This document shows, piece after piece, positions 17,274 through 26,457 of a stretch of DNA of 64,000 nt. The position numbers and the translations under genes are program-made. The notes below the pieces were generated by a model that searched no databases, was not told the origin of the DNA, and saw nothing but the letters and a program-made list of their open reading frames with translations. The stretch lies in assembly GCF_021353235.1 (NCBI RefSeq), contig NZ_JAJTWT010000003.1:620001-684000 (forward strand), given 5' to 3'. This stretch comes from Pelomonas caseinilytica. Lineage in GTDB: Bacteria; Pseudomonadota; Gammaproteobacteria; Burkholderiales; Burkholderiaceae_C. Positions within the stretch are counted from its first letter, which is position 1, and each line of letters begins with the position of its first letter.

Positions 17274-18353
17274 ATGGGAATACTTGACGCACTTTTGGGT
17301 CGCAAGCACCCCCCCCTGATTGGCCTGGATATCAGTTCCTCCAGCGTCAAGCTGGTGGAACTCAGTCAGACCAAGACCGGCGAATTCGTACTGGAGCGTT
17401 TCGCCAGCGAGCCCTTCGAGAAGGGCTGGATCGCTGACGGCCAGATCGAGAAGTTCGACGAAGTGGCCGATGCCGTGCGCCGCGTCGTGGCCCGCAGTGG
17501 CAGCAAGACCCGCGACGCCGCCCTCGCCATGCCGCAGTCGGCCGTCATCACCAAGAAGATCATGCTGCCCGCCGGCCTGCGCGAGGAAGAGCTCGAACTC
17601 CAGGTCGAGGCCGAGGCCAACCAGTACATCCCGTTCTCGCTGGACGAGGTGAGCCTCGACTTCTGCGTCATCGGCCCGAGTCCCACGTCGGTGGGCGACG
17701 TCGAGGTGCTGATCGCTGCTTCCCGCAAGGACCGGGTGCAGGACCGTCAGGGCCTGGCCGAAGCCGCGGGGCTCAAGCCGGTGGTGCTCGACATCGAATC
17801 GCACGCATCACGCATGGCCATGGGCCGGCTGGTGGCGGCTTTGCCCAACGAAGGCAAGGACGCCCTTGTCGCGCTGTTCGAGATCGGCGCCGACACCACC
17901 AGCCTCAAGGTCCTGCGTGACGACGAACTGCTGTACGACCGGGACCAGTCCTTCGGCGGCTCGCAGCTGACCCAGCTGATTTCGCGCCAGTACGGCTTTT
18001 CCTTCGAGGAGGCCGAGCAGAAGAAGCTCGCCAACGAGCTGCCGGAGGACTACGAGGCCAGCGTGCTGAACCCCTTCGTCGACAGCCTGTCGCAGGAAAT
18101 CGGCCGCGCCCTGCAGTACTTCTTCACGAGCACGCCGCACCACAAGGTGCACTACGTGATGCTGGCGGGCGGCACTGCCACGCTGCCCGGGCTCAAGGAG
18201 CGCGTGACCGACCTGACCGGCTTCGCCTGCATGGTGGTCAACCCGTTCGAGAACATGGCCATGGGTGCTGCCGTGCGCGAGTCCAAGCTGCGCCGTGAGG
18301 CGCCGTCCTACCTCACGGCCTGCGGCCTCGCGATGCGGAGGTTCTTCCAGTGA
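17274..18353 (+). CDS. pilM: Type IV pilus assembly protein PilM
   Basis: PilM is an actin-like cytoplasmic ATPase-fold protein that binds the N-terminus of PilN and links it to the pilus motor. The 359-residue product starts MGILDALLGRKHPPLIGLDI, where GLDISSSSVKLVEL is the phosphate-1 motif. The phosphate-2 region is LFEIGADTTSLKVL, and the adenosine loop is VMLAGGTATLPGLKERV. The ATG at 17274 is preferred over an in-frame GTG at 17256 because it gives the conserved N-terminus. It is the first gene of pilMNOPQ. Confidence 0.95.
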   Translation: MGILDALLGRKHPPLIGLDISSSSVKLVELSQTKTGEFVLERFASEPFEKGWIADGQIEKFDEVADAVRRVVARSGSKTRDAALAMPQSAVITKKIMLPAGLREEELELQVEAEANQYIPFSLDEVSLDFCVIGPSPTSVGDVEVLIAASRKDRVQDRQGLAEAAGLKPVVLDIESHASRMAMGRLVAALPNEGKDALVALFEIGADTTSLKVLRDDELLYDRDQSFGGSQLTQLISRQYGFSFEEAEQKKLANELPEDYEASVLNPFVDSLSQEIGRALQYFFTSTPHHKVHYVMLAGGTATLPGLKERVTDLTGFACMVVNPFENMAMGAAVRESKLRREAPSYLTACGLAMRRFFQ

Positions 18354-18952
18354 TCCTGATCAACCTGCTGCCTTACCGAGAGGAGAGGCGCAAGCGACGC
18401 AAGGCGGCCTTCTTCGCCGGCCTGGGCCTGGCGGGCCTGGCGGGGGCCGGCCTCGTCGTGGCGGCCTACCTGCTGCTGCAGTTCCTGACCACGGAGCAGC
18501 AGGCGCACAACCAGTACATCCAGGCCGAGATTTCCCGCCTCGAGAGTCAGATCAAGGACATCGCCAACCTGAAGGCGGAGATCGAGTCCCTGAAGTCGCG
18601 CCAGCGCGCGGTCGAGGATCTGCAGACCGACCGCAACACGCCGGTGCAATTGCTCAACGACCTTGCGCGCCTTGCCCCCGAAGGCATCTACCTGACCGCC
18701 ATCCGTCAGGCCGACAAGGTCGTTACGGTCAACGGCATCGCCCAGACCAACGAGCGCGTGTCCGAGTTCCTGCGCAACGTGTCGCGTACCTCGGAGTGGC
18801 TGGAAAAGCCCGACCTCATCGAGGTCAAGCTCGCCAACGTCAGCACCAACACGCGGGACCAGCGCCGGCTGCTGGAGTTCTCCATGAAGGTATCGATCAA
18901 GGCGCCGCCCCGCGACGCCGCAGCGGGTGCCTCGGCCCCGAAGAAGGGCTGA
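18350..18952 (+). CDS. pilN: Type IV pilus assembly protein PilN
   Basis: PilN is a bitopic inner-membrane protein that forms the alignment complex with PilO and carries the PilM-binding motif. The 200-residue product starts at a GTG overlapping the pilM stop (GTGA). Its first residues MILINLLPYREERRK are the conserved PilM-docking INLLPYR motif. A membrane helix follows at about 22-45, then a coiled coil (about 50-85) and a ferredoxin-like periplasmic domain. The tail is Ala/Pro-rich and ends in lysines. Confidence 0.95.
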   Translation: MILINLLPYREERRKRRKAAFFAGLGLAGLAGAGLVVAAYLLLQFLTTEQQAHNQYIQAEISRLESQIKDIANLKAEIESLKSRQRAVEDLQTDRNTPVQLLNDLARLAPEGIYLTAIRQADKVVTVNGIAQTNERVSEFLRNVSRTSEWLEKPDLIEVKLANVSTNTRDQRRLLEFSMKVSIKAPPRDAAAGASAPKKG

Positions 18953-18958
18953 TCGACG

Positions 18959-19639
18959 ATGGCCACTTCCATGCCCAAGATCGACCTGAACGCCTGGTTC
19001 GCGGAGTTCTCCGCCCAGTTCCAGGGCCTCAATCCCAAGGAGCCGGGCCAGTGGCCGCTGGCGCCCAAGATCGCCGCGGGGCTTGCCGTGATGCTGGGCG
19101 TCGTCGTCGCCGGCTACTTCCTGGTGTTGTCCGACGTGCAGGACGGCCTGGATGCCGAGCGCAATCGCGAACCCCAGCTGCGCCAGGACTACAAGAACAA
19201 GCTCGCCCAAGCCGTCAACCTGCCCGAGCTGCGCAAGCAGAAGAGCCAGGTCGAGGAGTACGTGACCCAGCTCGAGAAGCAACTGCCTGGCAAGGCCGAG
19301 ATCGACTCGCTGTTGTCCGACATCAGCAGCGCGGGCGTGGGCCGCGGCCTGCAGTTCGAGCTTTTCCGCCCGGGCCAGGTGCTGGTCAAGGACTACTACG
19401 CCGAGCTGCCCATCTCGTTGAAGGTTTCGGGCCGCTATCACGACATCGGCGCCTTCGCGGCCGACGTCGCCAACCTCTCGCGCATCGTCACCCTGCACAA
19501 CCTCGTGGTGGTGGCACCGAGCGCCCCCAACAGCCCCTTGAGCATGGAAGCGACCGCGCGCACCTACCGCTACCTCGATGCGACCGAGGTGGCCGAGCAG
19601 CGCAAGGCCGCCAACAAGGCTGCGGGAGCCAAGAAATGA
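18959..19639 (+). CDS. pilO: Type IV pilus assembly protein PilO
   Basis: PilO pairs with PilN in the inner-membrane alignment complex. It has 226 residues. A cytoplasmic stretch precedes a membrane helix at about 39-58 (IAAGLAVMLGVVVAGYFLV). A coiled coil follows, then a periplasmic ferredoxin-like domain with ISSAGVGRGLQFELFRPG and SGRYHDIGAFAADVANL, both typical of PilO. The Ala/Lys tail overlaps the pilP start by ATGA. Confidence 0.94.
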   Translation: MATSMPKIDLNAWFAEFSAQFQGLNPKEPGQWPLAPKIAAGLAVMLGVVVAGYFLVLSDVQDGLDAERNREPQLRQDYKNKLAQAVNLPELRKQKSQVEEYVTQLEKQLPGKAEIDSLLSDISSAGVGRGLQFELFRPGQVLVKDYYAELPISLKVSGRYHDIGAFAADVANLSRIVTLHNLVVVAPSAPNSPLSMEATARTYRYLDATEVAEQRKAANKAAGAKK

Positions 19640-20157
19640 AGCGGCTGTGCATCCCCCTGGCAGCCCTGGCCCTGGCCGGCTGCGGCAGCGACATGGACGA
19701 ACTGCGCCAGTGGATGGAACAGCAGCGGCGCGAGGCCAAGCCCAGCGTCACGCCATTGCTGCCGCCCAAGAAATTCCTGCCCCAGCCCTACGAGGCCGGC
19801 ACCGGTGTCGACCCCTTCAGCACGCAGAAGCTCAGCGTCGCCATCAAGCAGGAGGCGGCTCAGCCCAACTCGCTGCTGACGGCGGAGATCAACCGCCGCA
19901 AGGAGCCGCTGGAGGCCTACCCGCTGGACAACATGAACATGGTCGGCAGCCTGACGCGCGAAGGGCGGCGCTATGCGCTGCTGCGCGTCGACAGCCTGCT
20001 CTACCAGGTCAAGGCCGGGGACTACCTCGGCCAGAACTTCGGCCGCATCACCAAGATCAGCGAGACCGAGATCACGTTGCGAGAAGTCGTCCAGGACGCT
20101 GCGGGCGAGTGGATTGAACGCACCAGTACCCTCCAGCTACAGGAGAAGGGACGATGA
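19636..20157 (+). CDS. pilP: Type IV pilus assembly lipoprotein PilP
   Basis: PilP is an inner-membrane lipoprotein that joins PilNO to the secretin PilQ. The 173-residue chain has a lipobox LAGC (Cys15). An extended linker contains the conserved YEAGTGVDPFS region. The C-terminal HR-like beta domain includes MVGSLTREGRRYALLRVD and VKAGDYLGQNFGRITKI. The start overlaps the pilO stop and the stop overlaps the pilQ start, both by ATGA. Confidence 0.95.
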   Translation: MKRLCIPLAALALAGCGSDMDELRQWMEQQRREAKPSVTPLLPPKKFLPQPYEAGTGVDPFSTQKLSVAIKQEAAQPNSLLTAEINRRKEPLEAYPLDNMNMVGSLTREGRRYALLRVDSLLYQVKAGDYLGQNFGRITKISETEITLREVVQDAAGEWIERTSTLQLQEKGR

Positions 20158-22349
20158 ACAGGACATTGCAGGAGAGCAAGCCGATGGGCCGTGGCTGGTT
20201 GCTGGGAATGGCACTCGCGTGGCTGGCCGCGCCAGCGGCCTGGGCACAGACGCAGATACGCGCGATCAACTCCAGCCAGCAGGCCGGGGTCGACGTCGTG
20301 CGCATCGAATTGAGCGAACCGCTGCCCGCCGTCCCCACGGGCTTCACCATCCAGACGCCGCCGCGCATCGCCATCGACCTCCCGGGCGTGGTCAACGGCA
20401 TCGGCCGCAACCAGGTGGAGATCAACCAGGGCAATCTGCGCTCGGCCAATGTGGCCCAGGCCGGTGATCGTGCGCGCGTGGTCCTCAACCTGCGCCAGGC
20501 TTCGACCTACAGTGCGAAGCTGGAGGGCAGCGCCCTGGTGCTGGTGCTGAATTCGGCAGCGCCGGTTGCACAGACGGCGGGGGAGCCGGTGCATTTCGCA
20601 CAAAGCCTCAACACGGCGCCCCAGCCCCTGCGTGACATCGACTTCCGCCGCGGGGCCGATGGTGCCGGCCGCATCATCGTCAATCTGCCGAGCACCCAAG
20701 TCGGTGTGGACATCCAGCAGCAGGGCCAGGGCCTGGTGGTCGAGTTCCTGCGGTCCAGCCTGCCCGAGAACCTGCGCCGCAAGATCGACGTGGCCGACTT
20801 CGGCACGCCGGTGCAGATGATCACGACGACGCAAACCGGCGACCGCGTCCGCATGACGGTCGAGCCCAAGGGCAACTGGGAGCACAGCGCCTACCAGAGC
20901 GACAACCAGTTCGTGCTGGAGGTGCGCCCGCAGAAGGTCGATCCCAACAAGCTGACGCAAGGCCCCGGCTATGCGGGCGACAAGCTGTCGTTGAACTTCC
21001 AGAACATCGAAGTCCGCGCCCTGTTGCAGGTCATTGCCGACTTCACCAACTTCAACGTCGTCACCAGCGACACCGTGACCGGCAATGTCACGCTGCGCCT
21101 GAAGGACGTGCCCTGGGACCAGGCCCTGGACATCATCATGCAGGCCAAGGGGCTGGGCTTGAAGAAGTCGGGCAACGTGCTCTGGATCGCGCCCAAGGAA
21201 GAACTTGCCGCCAAGGAAAAGCTCGACCTCGAGTCCAAGGCCGCCATCGCCCAGCTCGAGCCGGTGCGCACCCAGTCCTTCCAGCTCAATTACGTCAAGG
21301 CCGAGGACATCGCCAAGGGCCTGACCGGCCAGGCCATCGGCGGCAGCAGCGGCAGCGGCAGCGGTGGAAGCAGTGGCGGCAGCAGCGGGTCGAGCAGTGG
21401 CACGCGCATCCTGTCGCCGCGCGGCAGCGTCATCTATGAGCCGCGCACCAACCAGCTCTTCGTGTCGGACATCCCGAGCAAGCTCGAGGAAATCCAGGCC
21501 ATGATCGCCAAGATCGACGTGCCGGTCCGCCAGGTGCTGATCGAGGCGCGCATCGTCGAAGCCAACGACAAGTTCGGCCGGTCGCTCGGCGTCAAGCTCG
21601 GTGCCAACGACCTGCGCGGCCAGCAAGGCGGCATTCCGGGCTACAGCGTCGGCGGCGGCAACTACGTCACCGTGGGCGGCAACTACAACGGCGTCGGCTC
21701 CCAGACCAACCAGGGCGTCGCCACGAACTACAACAACACGCAGTTCGTCAACCTGCCGGCCAACACCTCGTCCGACGCCTTCAGCAACGGCGTGGCGACC
21801 ACCATCGCGCTGTCGCTCTTCAGCGCCACGGCCAACCGCTTCCTGAACCTGGAGCTCTCGGCGCTCGAGTCCGACGGCAAGGGCAAGGTGGTCTCCAGCC
21901 CGCGCATCATCACGGCCGACCAGGTCAAGGCCGTCATCGAGCAGGGCGAGGAACTGCCCTATCAGGTGGCCACGGCCAGCGGCGCGACGTCCATCGCCTT
22001 CCGCAAGGCCAACCTCAAGCTCGAGGTGACGCCGCAGATCACCCCCGAAGGCAGCGTCATCTTGAACGTGGACGTCAACAAGGACAGCCGCGGCACGCTG
22101 ACGCCCCAGGGCTATGCCATCAACACCAAGCACGCCCAGACGCAGGTGCTCGTCGAGAACGGTGGCACCGTCGTGATCGGTGGCATCTACACCCAGGACG
22201 AGGGCGAGACCGTCAACAAGGTGCCTGTGCTGGGCGATGTACCCTTCCTGGGCAACCTGTTCAAGAACAAGACGCGCACCACCTCAAAGACCGAGCTCTT
22301 GATCTTCCTGACGCCCAAGGTCGTCAGCGAGCGGGCCACGGTGCGTTGA
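20154..22349 (+). CDS. pilQ: Type IV pilus secretin PilQ
   Basis: PilQ forms the outer-membrane gate for the pilus fibre. It has 731 residues. A signal peptide ends near residue 35 (AAWAQ). Two AMIN domains for peptidoglycan binding follow (TPPRIAIDLPGVV and SGSTL-like folds to about 255). Next come an STN/N0 domain and an N1 domain (VRTQSFQLNYVKAEDIAKGL), then the secretin core ending GDVPFLGNLFKNK. A pure Ser/Gly linker of about 21 residues lies at about 396-416, between the N1 domain strands. Such linkers occur in PilQ proteins but this one is unusually regular. Confidence 0.96.
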   Translation: MNRTLQESKPMGRGWLLGMALAWLAAPAAWAQTQIRAINSSQQAGVDVVRIELSEPLPAVPTGFTIQTPPRIAIDLPGVVNGIGRNQVEINQGNLRSANVAQAGDRARVVLNLRQASTYSAKLEGSALVLVLNSAAPVAQTAGEPVHFAQSLNTAPQPLRDIDFRRGADGAGRIIVNLPSTQVGVDIQQQGQGLVVEFLRSSLPENLRRKIDVADFGTPVQMITTTQTGDRVRMTVEPKGNWEHSAYQSDNQFVLEVRPQKVDPNKLTQGPGYAGDKLSLNFQNIEVRALLQVIADFTNFNVVTSDTVTGNVTLRLKDVPWDQALDIIMQAKGLGLKKSGNVLWIAPKEELAAKEKLDLESKAAIAQLEPVRTQSFQLNYVKAEDIAKGLTGQAIGGSSGSGSGGSSGGSSGSSSGTRILSPRGSVIYEPRTNQLFVSDIPSKLEEIQAMIAKIDVPVRQVLIEARIVEANDKFGRSLGVKLGANDLRGQQGGIPGYSVGGGNYVTVGGNYNGVGSQTNQGVATNYNNTQFVNLPANTSSDAFSNGVATTIALSLFSATANRFLNLELSALESDGKGKVVSSPRIITADQVKAVIEQGEELPYQVATASGATSIAFRKANLKLEVTPQITPEGSVILNVDVNKDSRGTLTPQGYAINTKHAQTQVLVENGGTVVIGGIYTQDEGETVNKVPVLGDVPFLGNLFKNKTRTTSKTELLIFLTPKVVSERATVR

Positions 22350-22386
22350 TCGCCCAGAAGCATTCAGAGATTTCAGGAGTTCGAGC

Positions 22387-25300
22387 ATGTTGCAATCCAT
22401 CGTCACGCAGGGCTGGCGCCGTCTTGGCCAGGCTGTGCTGGGGCTGGGAATGGCCGCCTTTCTGTCTGCCTGCGGCGGCGGTGGTGGCAGCGCCGGTGAT
22501 TCGGTCTTTCCGGGAGGCGGCAGTGGTGGCACCGGTGGCGGCACCACGCCGACCGCGTCCGATCTGGTCGTGACGCTCAGCGGTTCGACCCTGCCCACCG
22601 ATGGCACCGGCTCCGTCCTCGTCACCGTCTACGCGGTCGACGCCAATCGCAACACCATCGCCAACGTGCCGGTCTCCATCTCGGTGGACTCCAATGCCCT
22701 GGTCTCGGCCAGTGCCAGCAAGACGGACACCTCCGGCGTCGTGACCGGCTCGGTCCGCATCGGCTCGGACCAGTCCAAGCGCACCATCACCGTGACGGCC
22801 GCCAGCGGCTCCATCACCAAGACAGCCCAGATCTCGGTCGTCACGCCATCGCCCACGGGCACGACCAGCGGGCCGGCCCTGACCGTGGCGCTGTCCACCA
22901 CGCAGATCACGCCGGCCGTCGGTGCCAACGTGACGGTGCAGCTGAAGTCGGCCGCCGGGGTCGCCATGTCTGATGTCGTGGTCAGCCTGTCCACGGGCCG
23001 GGGCAACCTCGCGGATCTGTCCGTGGCCACCGTGCGGACGGACGCCAATGGCCAGGCTACTGCAACCCTGAAGGCAAGTGCCTCCGGCGTGACGGGTGCA
23101 GACTATGTGACTGCATTCGCCACCATCGGCGCGGTGACAGTCAGCGCCCAGCAGGCCTTCACGGTGACCAATGCGCTCCCGACGCTGACGGTCAGTCCCG
23201 CGCAGGTCACGTTGCGTCTGTCGCAGCCGGCGCCGCAGGTGACGGCGACGTTGCGCGACGCTTCCGGCAATCCGGTCGCCAATCAGGTCGTGACCTTCTC
23301 GCCGTCGTCCATCATCAATGTGACGCCGTCGCCCGACAGCGGCCCGACGGACACCAATGGCATCGTCCGCAGCACGCTGAATTTGGGTGCTTCGGCGGGC
23401 GCGAGTTCGTCGACCGACACGCTGCGCGTGACGGCCAATTACGCCGGCCAGTTCCTCGCGAGCAACGTCATCGTGCAGATCGTCGGAGAGTCGCCGACGG
23501 CGACCATGACGCTCAGCACTTCCAAGATCGACAGCACGACCACATCCTCGACCGTCAACGTGCTGGTGCGCGATGTCGGCGGCAATCCGGCGGCCAGCCA
23601 GGTCGTGCAGTTCAGCTCGCAGTTCGGCCTCGTCAAATTCGATGCGGCAACGGCAGTCACGGACACCAGCGGTGTCGCCACCGTCCACGTGACGCAAGCC
23701 ACCTCATCTTCGAACGGCGCCGATGTCGTCAAGGCCAGCGTGACCGTTGCCGGGATCACTGCGACGGACAGCAAGCCGGTGCAGGTGGTCAGCGCCACAT
23801 CGCCGGGGACGCCGGTGCTGCAACTGGGGCTGTCCTCCACTTCCGTGAGTGCCGCCGTGCCGGCAACCGTCACGGCGACGTTGACCGACGCACGCGGCCA
23901 GCCGGTCCCCGGCCAGGTGGTGAGTTTCGCGGTCGTCCGCGGCCTGGGCAGGACCAACGTCGGCACGGCACTGACCGATGCGAACGGCAAGGCCGTCGCC
24001 TTGCTGTCGCCGGCGACGTCGGCCTCCGCCGGTGCCGACGAGGTGACGGCCACGGTGCAGTACGCCGGCAGCACGCTGTCCGCCAGCCAGGGCTTCCAGG
24101 TTCAGGCCACCAACGCCACGATCGTCAGCTTCACTGGCCCGGCCTCGATCTCCGCCTACGGTCAGGACAGCCTGACGTTGACGCTGACGGGCGCCGCCGT
24201 CGACTCGCCGGTCAAGCTGAGCATCTCGTCCTCCTGTGCCGCCGCGGGCAAGGCGACGGTCTCTCCGGCCAGTGTCTCTGCGACGAGCAACACCGTGACG
24301 CTGCAGTATCGCGACAACGGCTGTGGCGCCATCCAGCCCTCAGACCTGCTGCAGGTCGTCATCGACGGCACGTCCACGGCCAAGCAGCTCACCCTGCCCA
24401 TCGCGGCTCCTGCTGCAGTCAGCCTGGCCTTCATCTCGGCCACACCGGAGCAGATCTTCCTGAAGGGCTCCGGCTTTACCGAGTCGTCCATCGTGACCTT
24501 CGAAGTGCGTGACGCGGCTGGGAATCCGCTGCCGAACAAGGTGGTCGAATTGCGCCTGCAGACCGGTGCGGGCGGCGTGACGATGGAGGGCCGTAGCGTC
24601 GAATCGGTCGACCCGCCGTCGGCCAACCCGTTCACGCAGACGTCGAACGCGCTGGGCCGGGTGTCCGTCCGCGTCAACTCCGGTACGCAGCCGACGCCAG
24701 TGCGCGTCCATGCCAAGCTCAGCGGCGACACCATCGCCACCGTGTCGAGCAACCTGAGCGTCGGTATCGGCCTGCCGTCCCAGCTCAACTTCTCGATGTC
24801 GCAGCAGACGATCAACATCGAGGGCTACGACATCGACAACGTGCCCAACACCTATACGTTGATCGCTGCCGACCGCAGCGGCAACCCGGTGCCGGTGGGG
24901 ACGACGATCAACTTCGTCACCGAAGGGGGCCAGATCGAGTCGAGCAAGCAGATTTCGCAGACCAACGGCATCTCCCAGGCGACTTCCAACTTCGCGTCGG
25001 CGCAGCCCAAGCCCGTCGACGGTCGCGTCACCGTCGTCGCCTATGCGCTCGGCGAAGAGTCCTTCATCGACAAGAACGGCAACAACATCTACGACGCCGG
25101 CGAAGAGTTCCAGGACCTGGGCAACATCTTCAAGGACCGCAATTACGACGGCAGCTACGACAGCGCCTTCGACGAGTTCATCGGCGTCAATTTGGCCGGC
25201 AACACCAATTCGGCCTGTGTGCCTCCGACGACGGTGGCCATCTTCGGGCTGACGGCCTACACGCCCAGCGTGCCGGGTACCTGCGACGGCAAGTGGACGG

Positions 25301-25833
25301 GGTCAGGCCAGATCTATGTGCGGCGAGCAGTCGAGACGGTGCTGTCTCGGTCCACGGCCCGGCCGCTCTGGCCGGGAGGCGACGTGCGCGTCGTGTACGC
25401 GAACGGTACGCTGCCCATGCAGACGGGGCCGACTACGGCCCAGGTCACCAACTACCAGGTGGCGAGCGGTGACACCATTTGCAATGCAGGCGGCAGCGGA
25501 AGCTTCACCTTGCTTGCTGCGGACTCGAACCCCGGGCTGCTGAAGTCGGGCCTGACCTTGCCCATCGACTACAGCGATGCCAACAACTACATCGTGCTGC
25601 CGCGCCTCAATCCGATGCCGGCTGGAACCGTGGTCACGGCAACCACGCCAACGACGGGTTTCTCGGTGGCCATGGCGGGTGGCACGCCGGTGCCGAACAC
25701 GAGCCAGGCCAACCTGGTTGGCATCGGCTACACGTTTGATACGGCCACCGTCGGCACGGTCACCGTCACGTTCACCACTCCGCGTGGGACGGGGACGTCC
25801 TACTCGTTCACGGTGAAGAGGACTTGCCCCTAA
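22387..25833 (+). CDS. Large Ig-repeat lipoprotein between pilQ and aroK
   Basis: A 1148-residue predicted lipoprotein: signal peptide with lipobox LSAC (Cys29), then a Gly-rich tether to about 55. At least five bacterial Ig-like (Big_1/invasin-type) repeats follow at about 58-155, 160-258, 260-365, 368-470 and 475-580. Each has a DxxGxPVxxxxVxF-like core and a later DxxGxAxxxL strand. Two looser repeats follow, and then acidic EF-hand-like loops at D895 (DKNGNNIYDAGEEF) and D917 (DRNYDGSYD). The C-terminal 220 residues have a few cysteines. It sits 37 bases after pilQ and ends 1 base before the aroK GTG, so it is probably cotranscribed. A surface or pilus-associated adhesive role is inference. 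Confidence 0.85.
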   Translation: MLQSIVTQGWRRLGQAVLGLGMAAFLSACGGGGGSAGDSVFPGGGSGGTGGGTTPTASDLVVTLSGSTLPTDGTGSVLVTVYAVDANRNTIANVPVSISVDSNALVSASASKTDTSGVVTGSVRIGSDQSKRTITVTAASGSITKTAQISVVTPSPTGTTSGPALTVALSTTQITPAVGANVTVQLKSAAGVAMSDVVVSLSTGRGNLADLSVATVRTDANGQATATLKASASGVTGADYVTAFATIGAVTVSAQQAFTVTNALPTLTVSPAQVTLRLSQPAPQVTATLRDASGNPVANQVVTFSPSSIINVTPSPDSGPTDTNGIVRSTLNLGASAGASSSTDTLRVTANYAGQFLASNVIVQIVGESPTATMTLSTSKIDSTTTSSTVNVLVRDVGGNPAASQVVQFSSQFGLVKFDAATAVTDTSGVATVHVTQATSSSNGADVVKASVTVAGITATDSKPVQVVSATSPGTPVLQLGLSSTSVSAAVPATVTATLTDARGQPVPGQVVSFAVVRGLGRTNVGTALTDANGKAVALLSPATSASAGADEVTATVQYAGSTLSASQGFQVQATNATIVSFTGPASISAYGQDSLTLTLTGAAVDSPVKLSISSSCAAAGKATVSPASVSATSNTVTLQYRDNGCGAIQPSDLLQVVIDGTSTAKQLTLPIAAPAAVSLAFISATPEQIFLKGSGFTESSIVTFEVRDAAGNPLPNKVVELRLQTGAGGVTMEGRSVESVDPPSANPFTQTSNALGRVSVRVNSGTQPTPVRVHAKLSGDTIATVSSNLSVGIGLPSQLNFSMSQQTINIEGYDIDNVPNTYTLIAADRSGNPVPVGTTINFVTEGGQIESSKQISQTNGISQATSNFASAQPKPVDGRVTVVAYALGEESFIDKNGNNIYDAGEEFQDLGNIFKDRNYDGSYDSAFDEFIGVNLAGNTNSACVPPTTVAIFGLTAYTPSVPGTCDGKWTGSGQIYVRRAVETVLSRSTARPLWPGGDVRVVYANGTLPMQTGPTTAQVTNYQVASGDTICNAGGSGSFTLLAADSNPGLLKSGLTLPIDYSDANNYIVLPRLNPMPAGTVVTATTPTTGFSVAMAGGTPVPNTSQANLVGIGYTFDTATVGTVTVTFTTPRGTGTSYSFTVKRTCP

Positions 25834-25834
25834 T

Positions 25835-26395
25835 GTGAAGCTCGCTCTTGTCGGCATGCCGGGCGGTGGCAAGTCCACCGTCGGCAAACAACTGGCACGC
25901 CAGATCGGCGTGCCTTTTGTCGATTCCGATCACGAGATCGAGGCGCGAATCGGCGGCAGCATCAAGCAGTTCTTCGAGCGGCATGGCGAGGACGCCTTCC
26001 GCGACCTGGAGACCGAGGTCATCGCCGAACTGGTGACGCGGCCGGGCGACTGCGTGCTGGCCACCGGCGGCGGAGCCGTCCTGCGCGATCGCAATCGGGA
26101 CCTCCTGCACTCGAACGCCACCGTGCTCTACCTGCGCTCCACGCCCGAGGACCTCTTCAGGCGGCTGAAGCACGACACGACGCGGCCGCTGCTCCAGGTG
26201 AAAGATCCGCTGGCCCGGCTGCGCGAGCTCCACCATCAGCGTGACCCGCTCTACAGGCGCTGCGCCCACTATGTGCTCGAGAGCGCACGACCGTCGGTCC
26301 ATGCCCTCGTGAACATGGCTCTGATGCAGCTGGAGCTGGCCGGCTTGCTCGACCCGACGCGGGTGGTCGCGACCGTGGGAGCCGAGCCGGTCTGA
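25835..26395 (+). CDS. aroK: Shikimate kinase
   Basis: Phosphorylates shikimate at the 3-hydroxyl in the pathway to chorismate. The 186-residue protein starts at a GTG (25835); the only nearby ATG is followed at once by a stop. The P-loop is GMPGGGKST (7-15), the shikimate site is DSDHEIEAR and the second substrate loop is ATGGGAV. The lid region holds RPLLQ. It sits directly upstream of aroB, the classic pilMNOPQ-aroK-aroB order apart from the inserted large lipoprotein gene. Confidence 0.94.
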   Translation: MKLALVGMPGGGKSTVGKQLARQIGVPFVDSDHEIEARIGGSIKQFFERHGEDAFRDLETEVIAELVTRPGDCVLATGGGAVLRDRNRDLLHSNATVLYLRSTPEDLFRRLKHDTTRPLLQVKDPLARLRELHHQRDPLYRRCAHYVLESARPSVHALVNMALMQLELAGLLDPTRVVATVGAEPV

Positions 26396-26457
26396 AGGCC
26401 GGACGCCGCAGGGCGGCTTGCCGGTGCGCGAAGGGGCGGGCTCTTACACTTGGCCGC

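Noticed and set aside
21337-21402. Short repeated units in pilQ as a possible CRISPR or VNTR array.
   Set aside because: They are in-frame GGC/AGC codons for a Ser/Gly linker with no spacer-repeat pattern.
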